NCBI RefSeq assembly: GCF_019430885.1
Contig: NZ_JAHYBZ010000001.1
Coordinates: 682,001-746,000 of the forward strand
Length of the DNA: 64,000 nucleotides
Source of the DNA: Roseomonas alba
Lineage (GTDB): Bacteria; Pseudomonadota; Alphaproteobacteria; Acetobacterales; Acetobacteraceae
Reading direction: 5' to 3'
In this document: positions 52,454-60,980 of the stretch, in pieces
Layout: every line of letters starts with the position of its first letter
How positions within the stretch are numbered: position 1 is the first letter of the stretch
Notes under the pieces: model-generated
The model's database searches: none
Told to the model about the DNA's origin: nothing
What the model saw: the letters and a program-made list of their open reading frames with translations, nothing else
Translations under genes and position numbers: made by a program

Positions 52454-53916
52454 GCGTTGGACCGCCGCTGCGCCGCGTCGGTGCCGGCCAGGCGCCCGAA
52501 GACGAGACCCTTCAGCACCGAGGTCGCGCCCGTGTAGTTGCCCCAATAGGTGCCGATGATCTCGCCCGCGGCGTAGAGGCCGGGGATCGGCCTGTCGCTG
52601 GCATCGAGCACGCGCGCGCGCCCGTCGATCTTCACGCCGCCGAAGGTGAAGACGTTGGAGGAGATGATCGGATAAGCATGGAAGGGCGCCTCGACGAGTG
52701 GCGTTGCCCAGTTCGACTTCGGCGGATTCAGCCCCTGCGTCGCCAGGCCGTCGAGCTCCAGCGGCTTCCACTCGCCCGCGACGCAGGCGGCGTTGTAGGT
52801 CGCGACGGTCGCTTCCAGCGCATCGGGCGGCACGCCGATGGCGGTGGCGAGGTCTGCCACGGTCTGCCCGACGATGGGCGGCTTGTCCGTGCGGATGCCG
52901 AGCCGGTAGTTCGGGATGCGCATGTGGCGCGCATCGAGCACGACCCAGGCGATGCCCTCCGCCTGTTCGTAGATGCGGCGCGTGACGCGCTCGTAATAGG
53001 CATCGACGGTGCCGGGCGCCTCGTCGGCGAAGCGCTGGCCGGCCTTGTTCACCAGGATGCCGTAGGGGAAGATGAAGACCGAGGGTTCGGCGATGCCGGA
53101 GCGCGGATCGACCGGCTCGGCATGGTAGCTGCCGAAATCGCCGCTCGCCGCGGCGCCGATGTCGAGCGCCATGCGGATGCCTTCGCCGCGATTGTAGTTC
53201 GCGCCCTTGCAGACCGGGCGCAGATAGACCGAGCGCGGGCCGAGATAGCGCGTCAGCATTTCGCCATTACCCTCGAAGCCGCCGGCGGCGAGGGTGACGG
53301 GGCCGCGGAAGCGGCGCAGCCCGCCCTCGGCGCGCGCGACGACGCCGGTGACGCGGCCATCCTCATCCTGTTCAAGGCGCTGTGCCGTGGTCTCGTAATG
53401 GAAGTCCACGCCGAGGACCTCGGCGCGGGCTGCCAGCGCCTCTACCAGCGCGGCGCCGCCGCCGACCGGCAACAGGCGCGGCTGCGATTTCGTGAGGAAC
53501 TGCGTCGGCAGGAAATCGAAGCGCACGCCGAGGCCGGTCAGCCAGGCGATGGTGGGGCCGGCCTCGTCGGCGAAGGTGCCGACCACCTCCGGGTCGATCA
53601 GCGCGACGGCGCGCGCATAGCCGGCGCGATGCTCGGGGCCGCGTGCCACCTCCTGCGCGAGGTCGGGGTCGAGATAGGGCGGGGAGCCATTCTCCGCGAG
53701 CATCGTCTCGAAGTCATCGGTCACCTCCGAATGACTCTTCATGCGGAGATAGGCTTCGGTGTAGCGGGATTGCCCGCCGCGCTCCTCTCGTGGCGCGCGC
53801 TCCAGCACCGCGACGCGGGCCCCGGCCTCGGCGGCCGCGGTGGCGGCGGACAGCCCCGCGACGCCGCACCCGATCACCACCAGATCATAGCTGTCCTGCC
53901 CTGCCGAGCCTGCCAT
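52450..53916 (-). CDS. FAD-dependent oxidoreductase (fumarate reductase flavoprotein-like) 2
   Basis: 488-residue flavoprotein. YDLVVIGCGVAGLSAATAAAEAGARVAVLERAP opens the FAD fold; RGGQSRYTEAYLRM is the flavin loop; GPVTLAAGGFEGNGEML follows, and IPGLYAAGEIIGTYWGNYTGATSVLKGLVFGRLAG ends it. First gene of the upstream transcription unit and coupled by a 4-base overlap to the SDR. A third member of this family within 9 kb. Confidence 0.93.
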   Translation of the reverse strand: MAGSAGQDSYDLVVIGCGVAGLSAATAAAEAGARVAVLERAPREERGGQSRYTEAYLRMKSHSEVTDDFETMLAENGSPPYLDPDLAQEVARGPEHRAGYARAVALIDPEVVGTFADEAGPTIAWLTGLGVRFDFLPTQFLTKSQPRLLPVGGGAALVEALAARAEVLGVDFHYETTAQRLEQDEDGRVTGVVARAEGGLRRFRGPVTLAAGGFEGNGEMLTRYLGPRSVYLRPVCKGANYNRGEGIRMALDIGAAASGDFGSYHAEPVDPRSGIAEPSVFIFPYGILVNKAGQRFADEAPGTVDAYYERVTRRIYEQAEGIAWVVLDARHMRIPNYRLGIRTDKPPIVGQTVADLATAIGVPPDALEATVATYNAACVAGEWKPLELDGLATQGLNPPKSNWATPLVEAPFHAYPIISSNVFTFGGVKIDGRARVLDASDRPIPGLYAAGEIIGTYWGNYTGATSVLKGLVFGRLAGTDAAQRRSNA

Positions 53917-54246
53917 CGCGTTCCTGCCGTTTCCTCGCCGTGTCTGGCCGCAGGTTTCATCCGAGCGCCTGTTTCAGGCAACGCCGCAGGGCGCGGCGAA
54001 AACGAAAGCACTCTTCTGCGTTCGTGAAAGATCGCCGGTGCCGCGGCGCCGGCGCGGGTGATCCGGATCCGGGACCGGATCCCGCGTCACCCCGCTCGTC
54101 TGCCTTCTTCCGCAGCGGCCCTGCCCAGAGAGCGTGCGGCTTGCCACCGGGTCCATCCGAGAGGCGCGGAAGGCGCGGATGGGGCCGTTGACATGGCCAG
54201 ACCGCCGATCTCAGGTGTCGGCCGCAATCATTGTTGGGGTGGGATC
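53917..54246. promoter_or_regulatory. Divergent promoter region between the catabolic locus and a Bug receptor
   Basis: 330 bases, no gene. It must hold promoters for both the minus-strand locus and the plus-strand Bug-RidA pair. TTCGTGAAAGA at 54021-54031 resembles TTCACGAAAGA at 48181-48191. A GATCCGGATCC-GGGACCGGATCC-like repeated stretch lies at 54060-54085. No factor can be named. Confidence 0.4.
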
Positions 54247-55275
54247 ATGACGAGCAGGTCGGAGCCGGCCGGATCGACGTTCCATCGGGCGCATGCCATG
54301 CCGGGGCGTCGAAGGCTCCTCGGCGCCGCCATGGCTGGCGCCACCTTCGGTGGCGGTGGCGCGCATGCCCAAGGCCGCAGCGACATTGTGAAGATGATCG
54401 TGCCCTATGGCGCGGGCAACATCACCGACCAGGTCGCGCGCGTCTTTCTCGATCTCCATACCGCGCGCACCGGCCAGCAATTCGTCATCGAGAACCAGCC
54501 GGCCGCCGGCGGGACGCTGGGCGCCTACAACATCGCCCATGCGCCGGCCGACGGCTCGGTGATGGGGATGATCTCCGCCGCCGCGCTGACCATCGCGCCG
54601 CACGCCAACAGGCAGGCGGTACGCTACGATCCGGTCGCCGACTTCGTGCCGGTCTGCGGCGCCTATCTGTCCAGCACCTACCTGGCGGTGAACGCGACGC
54701 TGCCGGTGCATACGCTCGCCGAACTGGTCGCCTATGCGAAGTCGCGGCCGGCGGACAATCCGCTGTTCTACTGCTCGCCGGGCAATGCCACCGTGCCGCA
54801 TCTGAACATCGAGACGGTGTGCCGCACCTTCGGCTTCACCATGCAGCACGTGCCGTACCGCACCAGCGCGGCGGCCAATACCGACCTGCTCGCCAACCGC
54901 GTGCAGGTGACGATGGATTCCGCGAGCATCACCGTGCCGCACATGCAGACCGGCAAGCTGCGGCCGCTGGCCTATAGCGGGCCGGCGCGCAGCGCCGAAT
55001 TCCCCGACGTGCCGACCTTCCGCGAGGCGGCGCCCGGGGCGCAGATGCTGAATGCGTGGTCGGCCTTCTTCTTCCCGAAGGGCGCGGCGCCCGCGGCGGT
55101 TGACCGCGCGGTCCAGACTTTCCAGGCGACGGCCAACGATCCCGGCTTCGCCGAGAAGCTCCCGCTCAGCGTGACGCCGCTGATCCTGACGCCGGCCGAG
55201 CTGACGGAGCGGATCCGGTCGGAGAATGCGCGGCTGAGCGCCCTGATCGCGACACTTGGACTGACACAGGACTGA
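54247..55275 (+). CDS. Bug/TctC tripartite tricarboxylate transporter receptor 7
   Basis: 342-residue receptor, or 325 from the in-frame ATG 54298. A signal PGRRRLLGAAMAGATFGGGGAHA precedes SDIVKMIVPYGAGNITDQVARV; FVIENQPAAGGTLGAYNIAHAPADG and MQHVPYRTSAAANTDLLAN are family motifs. More diverged than the other six. Followed by the RidA gene after 7 bases, so probably co-transcribed. Confidence 0.9.
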   Translation: MTSRSEPAGSTFHRAHAMPGRRRLLGAAMAGATFGGGGAHAQGRSDIVKMIVPYGAGNITDQVARVFLDLHTARTGQQFVIENQPAAGGTLGAYNIAHAPADGSVMGMISAAALTIAPHANRQAVRYDPVADFVPVCGAYLSSTYLAVNATLPVHTLAELVAYAKSRPADNPLFYCSPGNATVPHLNIETVCRTFGFTMQHVPYRTSAAANTDLLANRVQVTMDSASITVPHMQTGKLRPLAYSGPARSAEFPDVPTFREAAPGAQMLNAWSAFFFPKGAAPAAVDRAVQTFQATANDPGFAEKLPLSVTPLILTPAELTERIRSENARLSALIATLGLTQD

Positions 55276-55282
55276 GCCGGCC

Positions 55283-55678
55283 ATGACCAGAGAGATCATC
55301 AATTCGTCCCGCGTGACGCCCATGCGATCGGCAGTGAATCATGCCGTGAAGTCGGGCGGCTTCGTCTTCGTCACGGGCGTGACGCCATTCCGCGGGGCGG
55401 AGCGCATGACGGCGACGATCGACAAGGGCGACCTGGTCGCGCAGATCCACCAGGTGATGAAGAACATGCAGGCGATCCTGGAGGAGGCCGGCACGTCGCT
55501 GGACCGCGCGGTGAAGATGAACATCGCGCTGACCGACATGAGCCGCTACGCGGAGTTCGACGCGACCTTCCGCACCTATTTCGCGGAGGGCAATTTCCCG
55601 GCGCGGCAGACGACGGAATCGGCGCGCCTCGCGCATCCGGACTTTCTCGTCTCGATCGACTGCATCGCAGAGGCCTGA
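55283..55678 (+). CDS. RidA family protein
   Basis: 131-residue YjgF/YER057c/UK114-type trimeric protein. VNHAVKSGGFVFVTGVTPF and QIHQVMKNMQAILEEAGTSLDRAVKMNIALTDM define the fold. Canonical RidA enzymes use an Arg in the strand near R-T-T-x-x-A; here FPARQTTESARLAHPDFLVSIDCIA has that Arg region but the conserved Arg-Val/Ser pattern is altered, so enamine deaminase activity is not certain. Paired with a Bug receptor. Confidence 0.88.
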   Translation: MTREIINSSRVTPMRSAVNHAVKSGGFVFVTGVTPFRGAERMTATIDKGDLVAQIHQVMKNMQAILEEAGTSLDRAVKMNIALTDMSRYAEFDATFRTYFAEGNFPARQTTESARLAHPDFLVSIDCIAEA

Positions 55679-55759
55679 TACCGGCGGCGCCTTTGCCCGA
55701 TCCTGCGTCCCGGCGTTGCGCATGAAGCGCGCTTCGCATGGTGGCCGAGCCGCTGCGCA

Positions 55760-55855
55760 CGGCGCCAGGTGACGGTTTCCAAAGGGCCTGTGGCCGATGG
55801 GATCGCGTGGCGGGGTAAGGTTTGGAGAGGCGCAGAGCCCCTCTCCATGCAGCGC
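55760..55855. repeat. Palindromic intergenic repeat
   Basis: Contains CAGGTGACGGTTTCCAAAGG and GGAGAGGCGCAGAGCCCCTCTCC, the same modules seen at 14.3, 38.7 and 60.0 kb. It lies between the convergent RidA and MarC genes. Confidence 0.7.
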
Positions 55856-55908
55856 CACCGGCCATGGCTTCGCACCTGCGGGGCAGGGCGCGCCACCAGT
55901 TCGGCGGA

Positions 55909-56547
55909 TCAGCCGGCCAGTCCGGGGAGCAGGGCCTTCGCCCCGTCCGCGATCATCTGGACGGCGATGGCGGCGAGGATCAGGCCCATCACGCGGCTCA
56001 TGATCACGCGGGCGGTGTTGGAGAGGAAGGTGCCGACCCGGCTGCCCAGGGCAAAAACCACCGCCACCGACAGCACCACGGCGCCCAGGACCGCGAAGTA
56101 TCCGATCCAGTTCGCCATGCCCTTCGTCTGACCGGCGAAGAGGATCAGCGTGGTCAGCGTGCCGGGCCCCATCATCACCGGGAAGGCGAGCGGATAGAAG
56201 GCGATGGCGCGGGCGCTGTCCGGGTAGGCTGACTGCTCGCTGGCGCTGCCGTGGTGCATGCTGCTGTCGCTGCCGCTCAGCATGCTGAAGGCCAGCTTCA
56301 GGACGACAAGGCCGCCGGCCACCTGGAGGTCGTGGATGCTGACGCCGAAGAAGCCAAGGATCTGGGCCCCCGCGAGCGCCGTCACGGTGCCGAGGATCAG
56401 GAGATAGCCGGTGACCTGCAGTGCGATCCGGCGCTGGACCGCCGGGCTGTCGCCCTCCGTCATGTTCAGGAAGATCGGCAGGCCGCTGAGCGGGTTCATG
56501 ATCGCGAGCAGGGCGCCGAAGAACTTGAGGAGGAGCACGGTGTCCAT
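55909..56547 (-). CDS. MarC family integral membrane protein
   Basis: 212-residue six-span membrane protein. LLLKFFGALLAIMNPLSGLPIFLNMTEG is the conserved MarC N terminus with the NP-x-x-x-x-P motif; FYPLAFPVMMGPGTLTTLILFA is the repeated half with PGT. ATG 56547 fits the family start. Function of MarC proteins is unsettled; the old link to antibiotic resistance is not supported. Divergent from the phosphotriesterase-family gene. Confidence 0.92.
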   Translation of the reverse strand: MDTVLLLKFFGALLAIMNPLSGLPIFLNMTEGDSPAVQRRIALQVTGYLLILGTVTALAGAQILGFFGVSIHDLQVAGGLVVLKLAFSMLSGSDSSMHHGSASEQSAYPDSARAIAFYPLAFPVMMGPGTLTTLILFAGQTKGMANWIGYFAVLGAVVLSVAVVFALGSRVGTFLSNTARVIMSRVMGLILAAIAVQMIADGAKALLPGLAG

Positions 56548-56714
56548 CGCAGGTCTGTCGCATCGGTACCCGCCCTTCGCAAGCGCCGGATGGTGCCGGG
56601 CGCGGTTTGCGGTTTGTCGCCCTTCGCCGCACCATCGGCGTGAGCGGAGATGAGCGGGACCTAGGCGGATGCCGCGGCCATGGATGATCACGCTCTGCGA
56701 GAAGGAGAGACGGA

Positions 56715-57755
56715 ATGCGCCTGACGCGCGACGAGATGCGGGGCAAGGCCCAGACGGTACTGGGGCTCGTGGATCCGGCTGAACTTGGCCCTACCCTGAT
56801 GCATGAGCATCTGATCTGGAACATCACCCATCCGGACAAGCGCCAGCCGGGCGTCAGCGGCGGGCCGGATCACGGGCAGTATTGGGACCTGCTGAACAGC
56901 CACGTCACGGATATCCGAAACACCACGCAGAAGGACCGCGCCGTCGCCGCGCGCGCGACGCGGGAGATCGTGGATGCGGGCGGCAAGACGGTGGTCGAGC
57001 TGACCATCGGCGGGCTGGAGCCCGATCCGGAAGGCCTGGCCCAGGTGGCGCGCGAGACCGGTGCGCATATCGTCATGGGCTGCGGGCACTATGTGCACAC
57101 CTACCAGGATCCGAGGAACCACGACCGCAGCATCGACAGCTTCGCGCAGGAGATGATCGACCAGGTGCAGCAGGGCGCCTGGGGCACCGATGTGCGCGCC
57201 GGCATCGTCGGCGAGATCGGCTGCGAATGGCCATGGACGGATACCGAGAAGCGGTGCCTCGCCGCGGCGGTGATCGCGCAGCAGGAAACCGGCGCGTCGC
57301 TGACCATCCATCCGGCGCGGCACGAGGACCATCCCTGGATGCTGGTCGAGTTCCTGCGGGAACACGGGGCCGACATGACCCGTACCATCATCGACCATAT
57401 CGACCGCACCATCTTCGACGATGACCGGCTGTTCCGGCTGGCCGATGCGGGGGTGGTCCTGGAATGGGACCTGTTCGGGCAGGAGAACACCTACTACGCG
57501 CATTCCGACATCGACATGCCGAATGACGGCATGCGGCTGCGCACCATCCGGCGCGTGATCGACCGGGGGCACCTCGACCAGGTCGTGATCAGCCACGACA
57601 TCTGCCACACCATCCAGTTCAGCGAATGGGGCGGGCATGGCTATGCCCACATCCAGAAGAAGGTGCTGCCGCACATGCGCAAGCGCGGCTGGCAGGAGAG
57701 CGAGATCGAGGCGATCATGGTCGGCAATCCGCGGCGGCTGCTGACCTTCATCTGA
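56715..57755 (+). CDS. Phosphotriesterase family metal hydrolase
   Basis: 346-residue TIM-barrel amidohydrolase of the PTE family. Metal ligands: HEH (residues 30-32), the bridging position Glu in GIVGEIGCEW in place of a carbamylated Lys, TIHPARH, IDHID and SHDI. These are all kept, so it should bind two metals. PTE-family proteins with Glu at the bridge include lactonase and unassigned hydrolases; organophosphate activity should not be assumed. Stands alone in front of the long hairpin element. Confidence 0.92.
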   Translation: MRLTRDEMRGKAQTVLGLVDPAELGPTLMHEHLIWNITHPDKRQPGVSGGPDHGQYWDLLNSHVTDIRNTTQKDRAVAARATREIVDAGGKTVVELTIGGLEPDPEGLAQVARETGAHIVMGCGHYVHTYQDPRNHDRSIDSFAQEMIDQVQQGAWGTDVRAGIVGEIGCEWPWTDTEKRCLAAAVIAQQETGASLTIHPARHEDHPWMLVEFLREHGADMTRTIIDHIDRTIFDDDRLFRLADAGVVLEWDLFGQENTYYAHSDIDMPNDGMRLRTIRRVIDRGHLDQVVISHDICHTIQFSEWGGHGYAHIQKKVLPHMRKRGWQESEIEAIMVGNPRRLLTFI

Positions 57756-57900
57756 GAATCTGTTTGGAAACGCGTCATGCGGCGCGTTTCCGCGTCCGGC
57801 ACCGGCCGGTATCCCCACCCGGCCACCCACGTCAGTATCCTGGAATGGGTGGCCGGCTGGGGGTACGGGCCGGTGCCGGACTTTCCAGACAGACTCTGAG
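57753..57900. repeat. Long inverted-repeat hairpin element
   Basis: Arms 57793-57828 and 57845-57880 are 36 bases each and pair at 33 positions, with a 16-base loop. Outside them, CTGAGAATCTGTTTGGAAA and its near complement at 57881-57899 extend the symmetry, and GGAAACGCG / CGCGTTTCC forms a side hairpin. The loop side includes the 20 bases shared exactly (inverted) with 18426-18445. Non-coding, immediately after the phosphotriesterase gene; MITE- or REP-like. Confidence 0.85.
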
Positions 57901-58108
57901 AGACCAGGTCGGGCATGCGCGGTGCGGCATCCCCGTCCAGGCGCCACGCGGGACGGCACCTCACGATCGCGCACGGGCCCATCGCGGCTTGCTTCGCCGC
58001 GGCGCGTGGGTGCATTGCGCGGCACCCTGCGCGAACAGTCGATGGCGAAGGCGTCGGGGGCGCGTGCCCGGTTCGCGGCAGCGCGGCCTCCGCACGTCGC
58101 GGGATCGG
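57901..58108. other. Non-coding gap, nothing recognised
   Basis: About 200 bases between the hairpin element and the stop of mtgA. Open frames exist but none has a ribosome site or family match that I can see. Confidence 0.4.
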
Positions 58109-58819
58109 CTACCAGGCGCAGCCGAGCAGTGGACGGATCGTGCCGACGCGTCGTTCGATGATCGCGGCGCGGCGGCGGACATAGGGGCCCGGTTCGCCGG
58201 CCGACCATTCGAGTGGATTGGGCAGGACGGCTGCGAGAAGGGCGGCCTCGCGCGTCGAGAGCCGGGCGGCCGGCTTGCTGAAGAAGTGGCGGGACGCCGC
58301 TTCCGCGCCATAGATGCCGGGGCCGAACTCCACGCTGTTGAGATAGACCTCGAGCACGCGCTGCCTGGGCCAGAGCAGCGCGATCTGCGGCGTCAGCCAG
58401 GCCTCGAACAGCTTGCGGATTGGATCGCGGCCGGGCCAGAGGAAGAGGTTCTTCGCGGTCTGCATGGTGATGGTGCTGGCGCCGCGCGGTCTTTCGCCAT
58501 CCGACCAGGCATCCATCTGGTCGCGCAGCGCGGCGAAATCGAAGCCGAACCATTGCGTGCAGAACAGGTTGTCCTCGGACGCAATGACCGCCGCGGCGAG
58601 GCTGGGCGCGATGGCGGTATTCGGCACCCAGTCCCGTTGCCATCCATATCCCTGGATGAGGCGTATCAGCATCAGGGGCGTCGCCGGCGGCGGCACGACA
58701 CGGAACAGCAGGATCAGCGCGACCGGCAGGCCGAGGCCGAGAAGGGCCGCCCGCATGAGAAGGCGCTTCCGTCGGGACCATCCCGCGCGTGTCGGCTGCT
58801 CGCGCGCGGCCCTGGTCAT
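58109..58819 (-). CDS. mtgA: Monofunctional biosynthetic peptidoglycan transglycosylase MtgA
   Basis: 236-residue GT51 enzyme that polymerises lipid II glycan strands at the inner membrane. One N-terminal membrane anchor ([20 protein letters not shown]) precedes the five GT51 motifs: [18 protein letters not shown] (catalytic Glu), [49 protein letters not shown] and [14 protein letters not shown]. The customary His in motif 1 (EDxxFxxH) reads Gln. ATG 58819 chosen; the longer frame is unlikely. Confidence 0.93.
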   Translation of the reverse strand: MTRAAREQPTRAGWSRRKRLLMRAALLGLGLPVALILLFRVVPPPATPLMLIRLIQGYGWQRDWVPNTAIAPSLAAAVIASEDNLFCTQWFGFDFAALRDQMDAWSDGERPRGASTITMQTAKNLFLWPGRDPIRKLFEAWLTPQIALLWPRQRVLEVYLNSVEFGPGIYGAEAASRHFFSKPAARLSTREAALLAAVLPNPLEWSAGEPGPYVRRRAAIIERRVGTIRPLLGCAW

Positions 58820-58995
58820 CGCCGATGACGATCCCGTGTCATGGGCGCGATGGTATCGGCGCTGCCTGGGCAGGGCCATCCCCGGCGGGCATGACGGTCG
58901 CGGCACGCCTTGGCGGCGCGCCCTGGCGAAGTTCGGGCAGCATCCCACCTGATAGCGTATCGGCCGGCAGCGGCCACGGATCAGGAAGGAAGCTC

Positions 58996-59871
58996 ATGAG
59001 TTCAGCGACCGAATACGCACCAGCCAAGGTCTGGACGTGGAACAAGGCGAATGGCGGGCGCTTCGCCAACATCAACCGGCCGATCGCCGGGCCGACGCAT
59101 GAGAAGGACCTGCCGGTCGGACGGCATCCGCTGCAGCTCTATTCGCTCGCCACGCCGAATGGCGTGAAGGTGACGGTGATGCTGGAGGAGCTTCTCGCGC
59201 TGGGCCATGCGGGGGCGGAGTATGACGCCTGGCTGATCCGCATCGGCGAAGGCGACCAGTTCGGGTCCGGATTTGTCGCGGTGAATCCGAACTCGAAGAT
59301 CCCGGCATTGCTGGATCGCAGCGGGCCGGTGCCGATCCGGGTGTTCGAGTCCGGGGCGATCCTCGTGCATCTCGCGGAGAAGTTCGGGGCCTTCCTGCCG
59401 AAGGACGCCGCGGCGCGCGCCGAATGCCTGTCCTGGCTGTTCTGGCAGATGGGCAGCGCGCCCTATCTCGGCGGCGGCTTCGGGCATTTCTACGCCTACG
59501 CGCCGGCGAAGATGGAATATCCGATCGATCGGTTCACGATGGAGGTGAAGCGGCAGCTCGATGTGCTCGACCGCCGCCTGGCGGAGAGCCCGTATATCGC
59601 CGGCCCGGACTACACCATCGCCGACATGGCCATCTGGCCCTGGTATGGCGGGCTGGTGAAGGGGTGGCTCTATGGCGCGGCGGAATTCCTCGACGTGCAG
59701 AGCTACACGAATGTGCAGCGCTGGGCGGAGATGATCGGCGAGCGCCCGGCCGTGCAGCGCGGGCGCATGGTCAACCGCGTGCAGGGAGAGCTGTCGGGCC
59801 AGCTCCGCGAACGCCACGACGCCAGCGACTTCGAGACGAAGACGCAGGACAAGCTGGAAGCGGCCGGGTAG
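58996..59871 (+). CDS. yghU: YghU-type glutathione S-transferase / disulfide-bond oxidoreductase
   Basis: 291 residues. WTWNKANGGRFANINRPIAGPTHEKDLPVG is the diagnostic YghU/YfcG long N terminus; the thioredoxin-like part (LYSLATPNGVKVTVMLEEL, NPNSKIPALLD, VFESGAILVHLAEKFG) carries the Thr-Pro-Asn glutathione site, and the all-helical domain contains DYTIADMAIWPW. Family members bind two GSH and reduce disulfides. GGAAGG precedes ATG 58996. Divergent from mtgA. Confidence 0.93.
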   Translation: MSSATEYAPAKVWTWNKANGGRFANINRPIAGPTHEKDLPVGRHPLQLYSLATPNGVKVTVMLEELLALGHAGAEYDAWLIRIGEGDQFGSGFVAVNPNSKIPALLDRSGPVPIRVFESGAILVHLAEKFGAFLPKDAAARAECLSWLFWQMGSAPYLGGGFGHFYAYAPAKMEYPIDRFTMEVKRQLDVLDRRLAESPYIAGPDYTIADMAIWPWYGGLVKGWLYGAAEFLDVQSYTNVQRWAEMIGERPAVQRGRMVNRVQGELSGQLRERHDASDFETKTQDKLEAAG

Positions 59872-59929
59872 GGACGGGTCCGCAGGGAGGAGCCTGCGCG
59901 CCGGGTCTGGCGGATGCCGGTCCAGGTTT

Positions 59930-60180
59930 CCGGCCGGCCGATTGGAGGAGCCTTGCCCCTCCAAACCGCCCCACCAAAGGCCCGAGGCCTTTGGAAACCG
60001 TCACTGGGCCCGGGGCGGTGCAGGCATCCCCCTTGTCGTGCAGCGTGCTTCGGGCGCAGGTGCGGGTTCCGGCATGCATTCTGCGAGTGGCGCATGACGC
60101 CAGGTCGAGGTTCCAAAGGCCTTTCGGTCTCTGGTGGGGTAAGTCCGAGAGGGGCAAAGCCCCTCTCGGTTCGACATCGC
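59930..60180. repeat. Palindromic intergenic repeat cluster
   Basis: Non-coding gap holding GGAGGAGCCTTGCCCCTCC, AAAGGCCCGAGGCCTTTGG with GAAACCGTCAC (the reverse of modules at 14.3 and 38.8 kb), and GAGAGGGGCAAAGCCCCTCTC near 60149-60169. It lies between the convergent yghU-like and SDR genes. Confidence 0.75.
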
Positions 60181-60195
60181 CGGAAGGGGCGGTGT

Positions 60196-60969
60196 TCAGC
60201 TCCGTGCCCGCGTGGCCGCGCCGTCGCGGCGGTTGATGTGTCCGCCGCCGCCGGCATCCAGCACCGTTCCGGTGATGTGAGCGGCCTCGGCTGAGCAGAT
60301 CCAGGCCACCACGCCAGCGAACTCCGCCGGTGTGGACAGGCTGCGCAGCAGCGATCGCGCGCGGATCGCATCGGCATAGCCCGGCGGCATCACGACGGCG
60401 GCGCTGCCTTCGGCGAAGCCTGGCCGCACGCTGTTCACGCGGACGCCGTGGGGGCCGAGTTCCAGCGCGAAGGCGCGGGTGAGGTATTCGAGCGCGCATT
60501 TCGACGCGCCATAGGGCACGCCGTTGCCGCGGATCACCTCGGCCGCCGCGGAGGTGACATTGACGATGGCGCCGCGCCCGGCCTGCGCCATCGCACCGCC
60601 GATGCCCTGCATCAGGCGGAAGGGCGCGCGGGTGTTGACGCCGAGGATGCGGTCGTATTCGGCGGGCGTGACCTCCATCAACGGGAGGAAGGGGTAGAGC
60701 CCGGCATTGTTGACCAGCACATGCGGCGCGCCGCCGTCGCTCGCCGCATGGATCAGGGCGTCGATGGCGTCGTCGTGCGTGAGGTCCGCCGGGAGCAGCG
60801 TGAAACATCCTGCCGGCAGAGCGGTGGAGGCCGACGCGAGGCGGTCCGCGTCGTGGTCGGTCAGCAGAAGGGTCGCGCCTTCCGCCGCGAAGCCCGCGGC
60901 GAGGGCGGCCCCATAGACGCCGGCGGCGCCGGTGATCACGACCTTCTGTCCGGCGAAGCGCGTTCCCAT
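60196..60969 (-). CDS. Short-chain dehydrogenase/reductase
   Basis: 257-residue SDR. VVITGAAGVYGAALAAGFA is the cofactor loop, with Tyr where most have Ile; HVLVNNAGLYPF, VNVTSAAAEV and PYGASKCALEYLTRA give the Asn-Ser-Tyr-Lys set. Ends TGTVLDAGGGGHI. It lies 11 bases downstream of the oxoprolinase B gene, suggesting one transcript. Substrate unknown. Confidence 0.92.
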   Translation of the reverse strand: MGTRFAGQKVVITGAAGVYGAALAAGFAAEGATLLLTDHDADRLASASTALPAGCFTLLPADLTHDDAIDALIHAASDGGAPHVLVNNAGLYPFLPLMEVTPAEYDRILGVNTRAPFRLMQGIGGAMAQAGRGAIVNVTSAAAEVIRGNGVPYGASKCALEYLTRAFALELGPHGVRVNSVRPGFAEGSAAVVMPPGYADAIRARSLLRSLSTPAEFAGVVAWICSAEAAHITGTVLDAGGGGHINRRDGAATRARS

Positions 60970-60980
60970 GGGCGGTTCCT

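Noticed and set aside
56715..57755. Organophosphate-degrading phosphotriesterase
   Set aside because: Family membership alone does not show that activity; the bridging residue is Glu and the context is neutral.
14150..60180. Intergenic repeats as a CRISPR array
   Set aside because: Copies are scattered, palindromic and variable with no regular spacers, and no cas genes are present.
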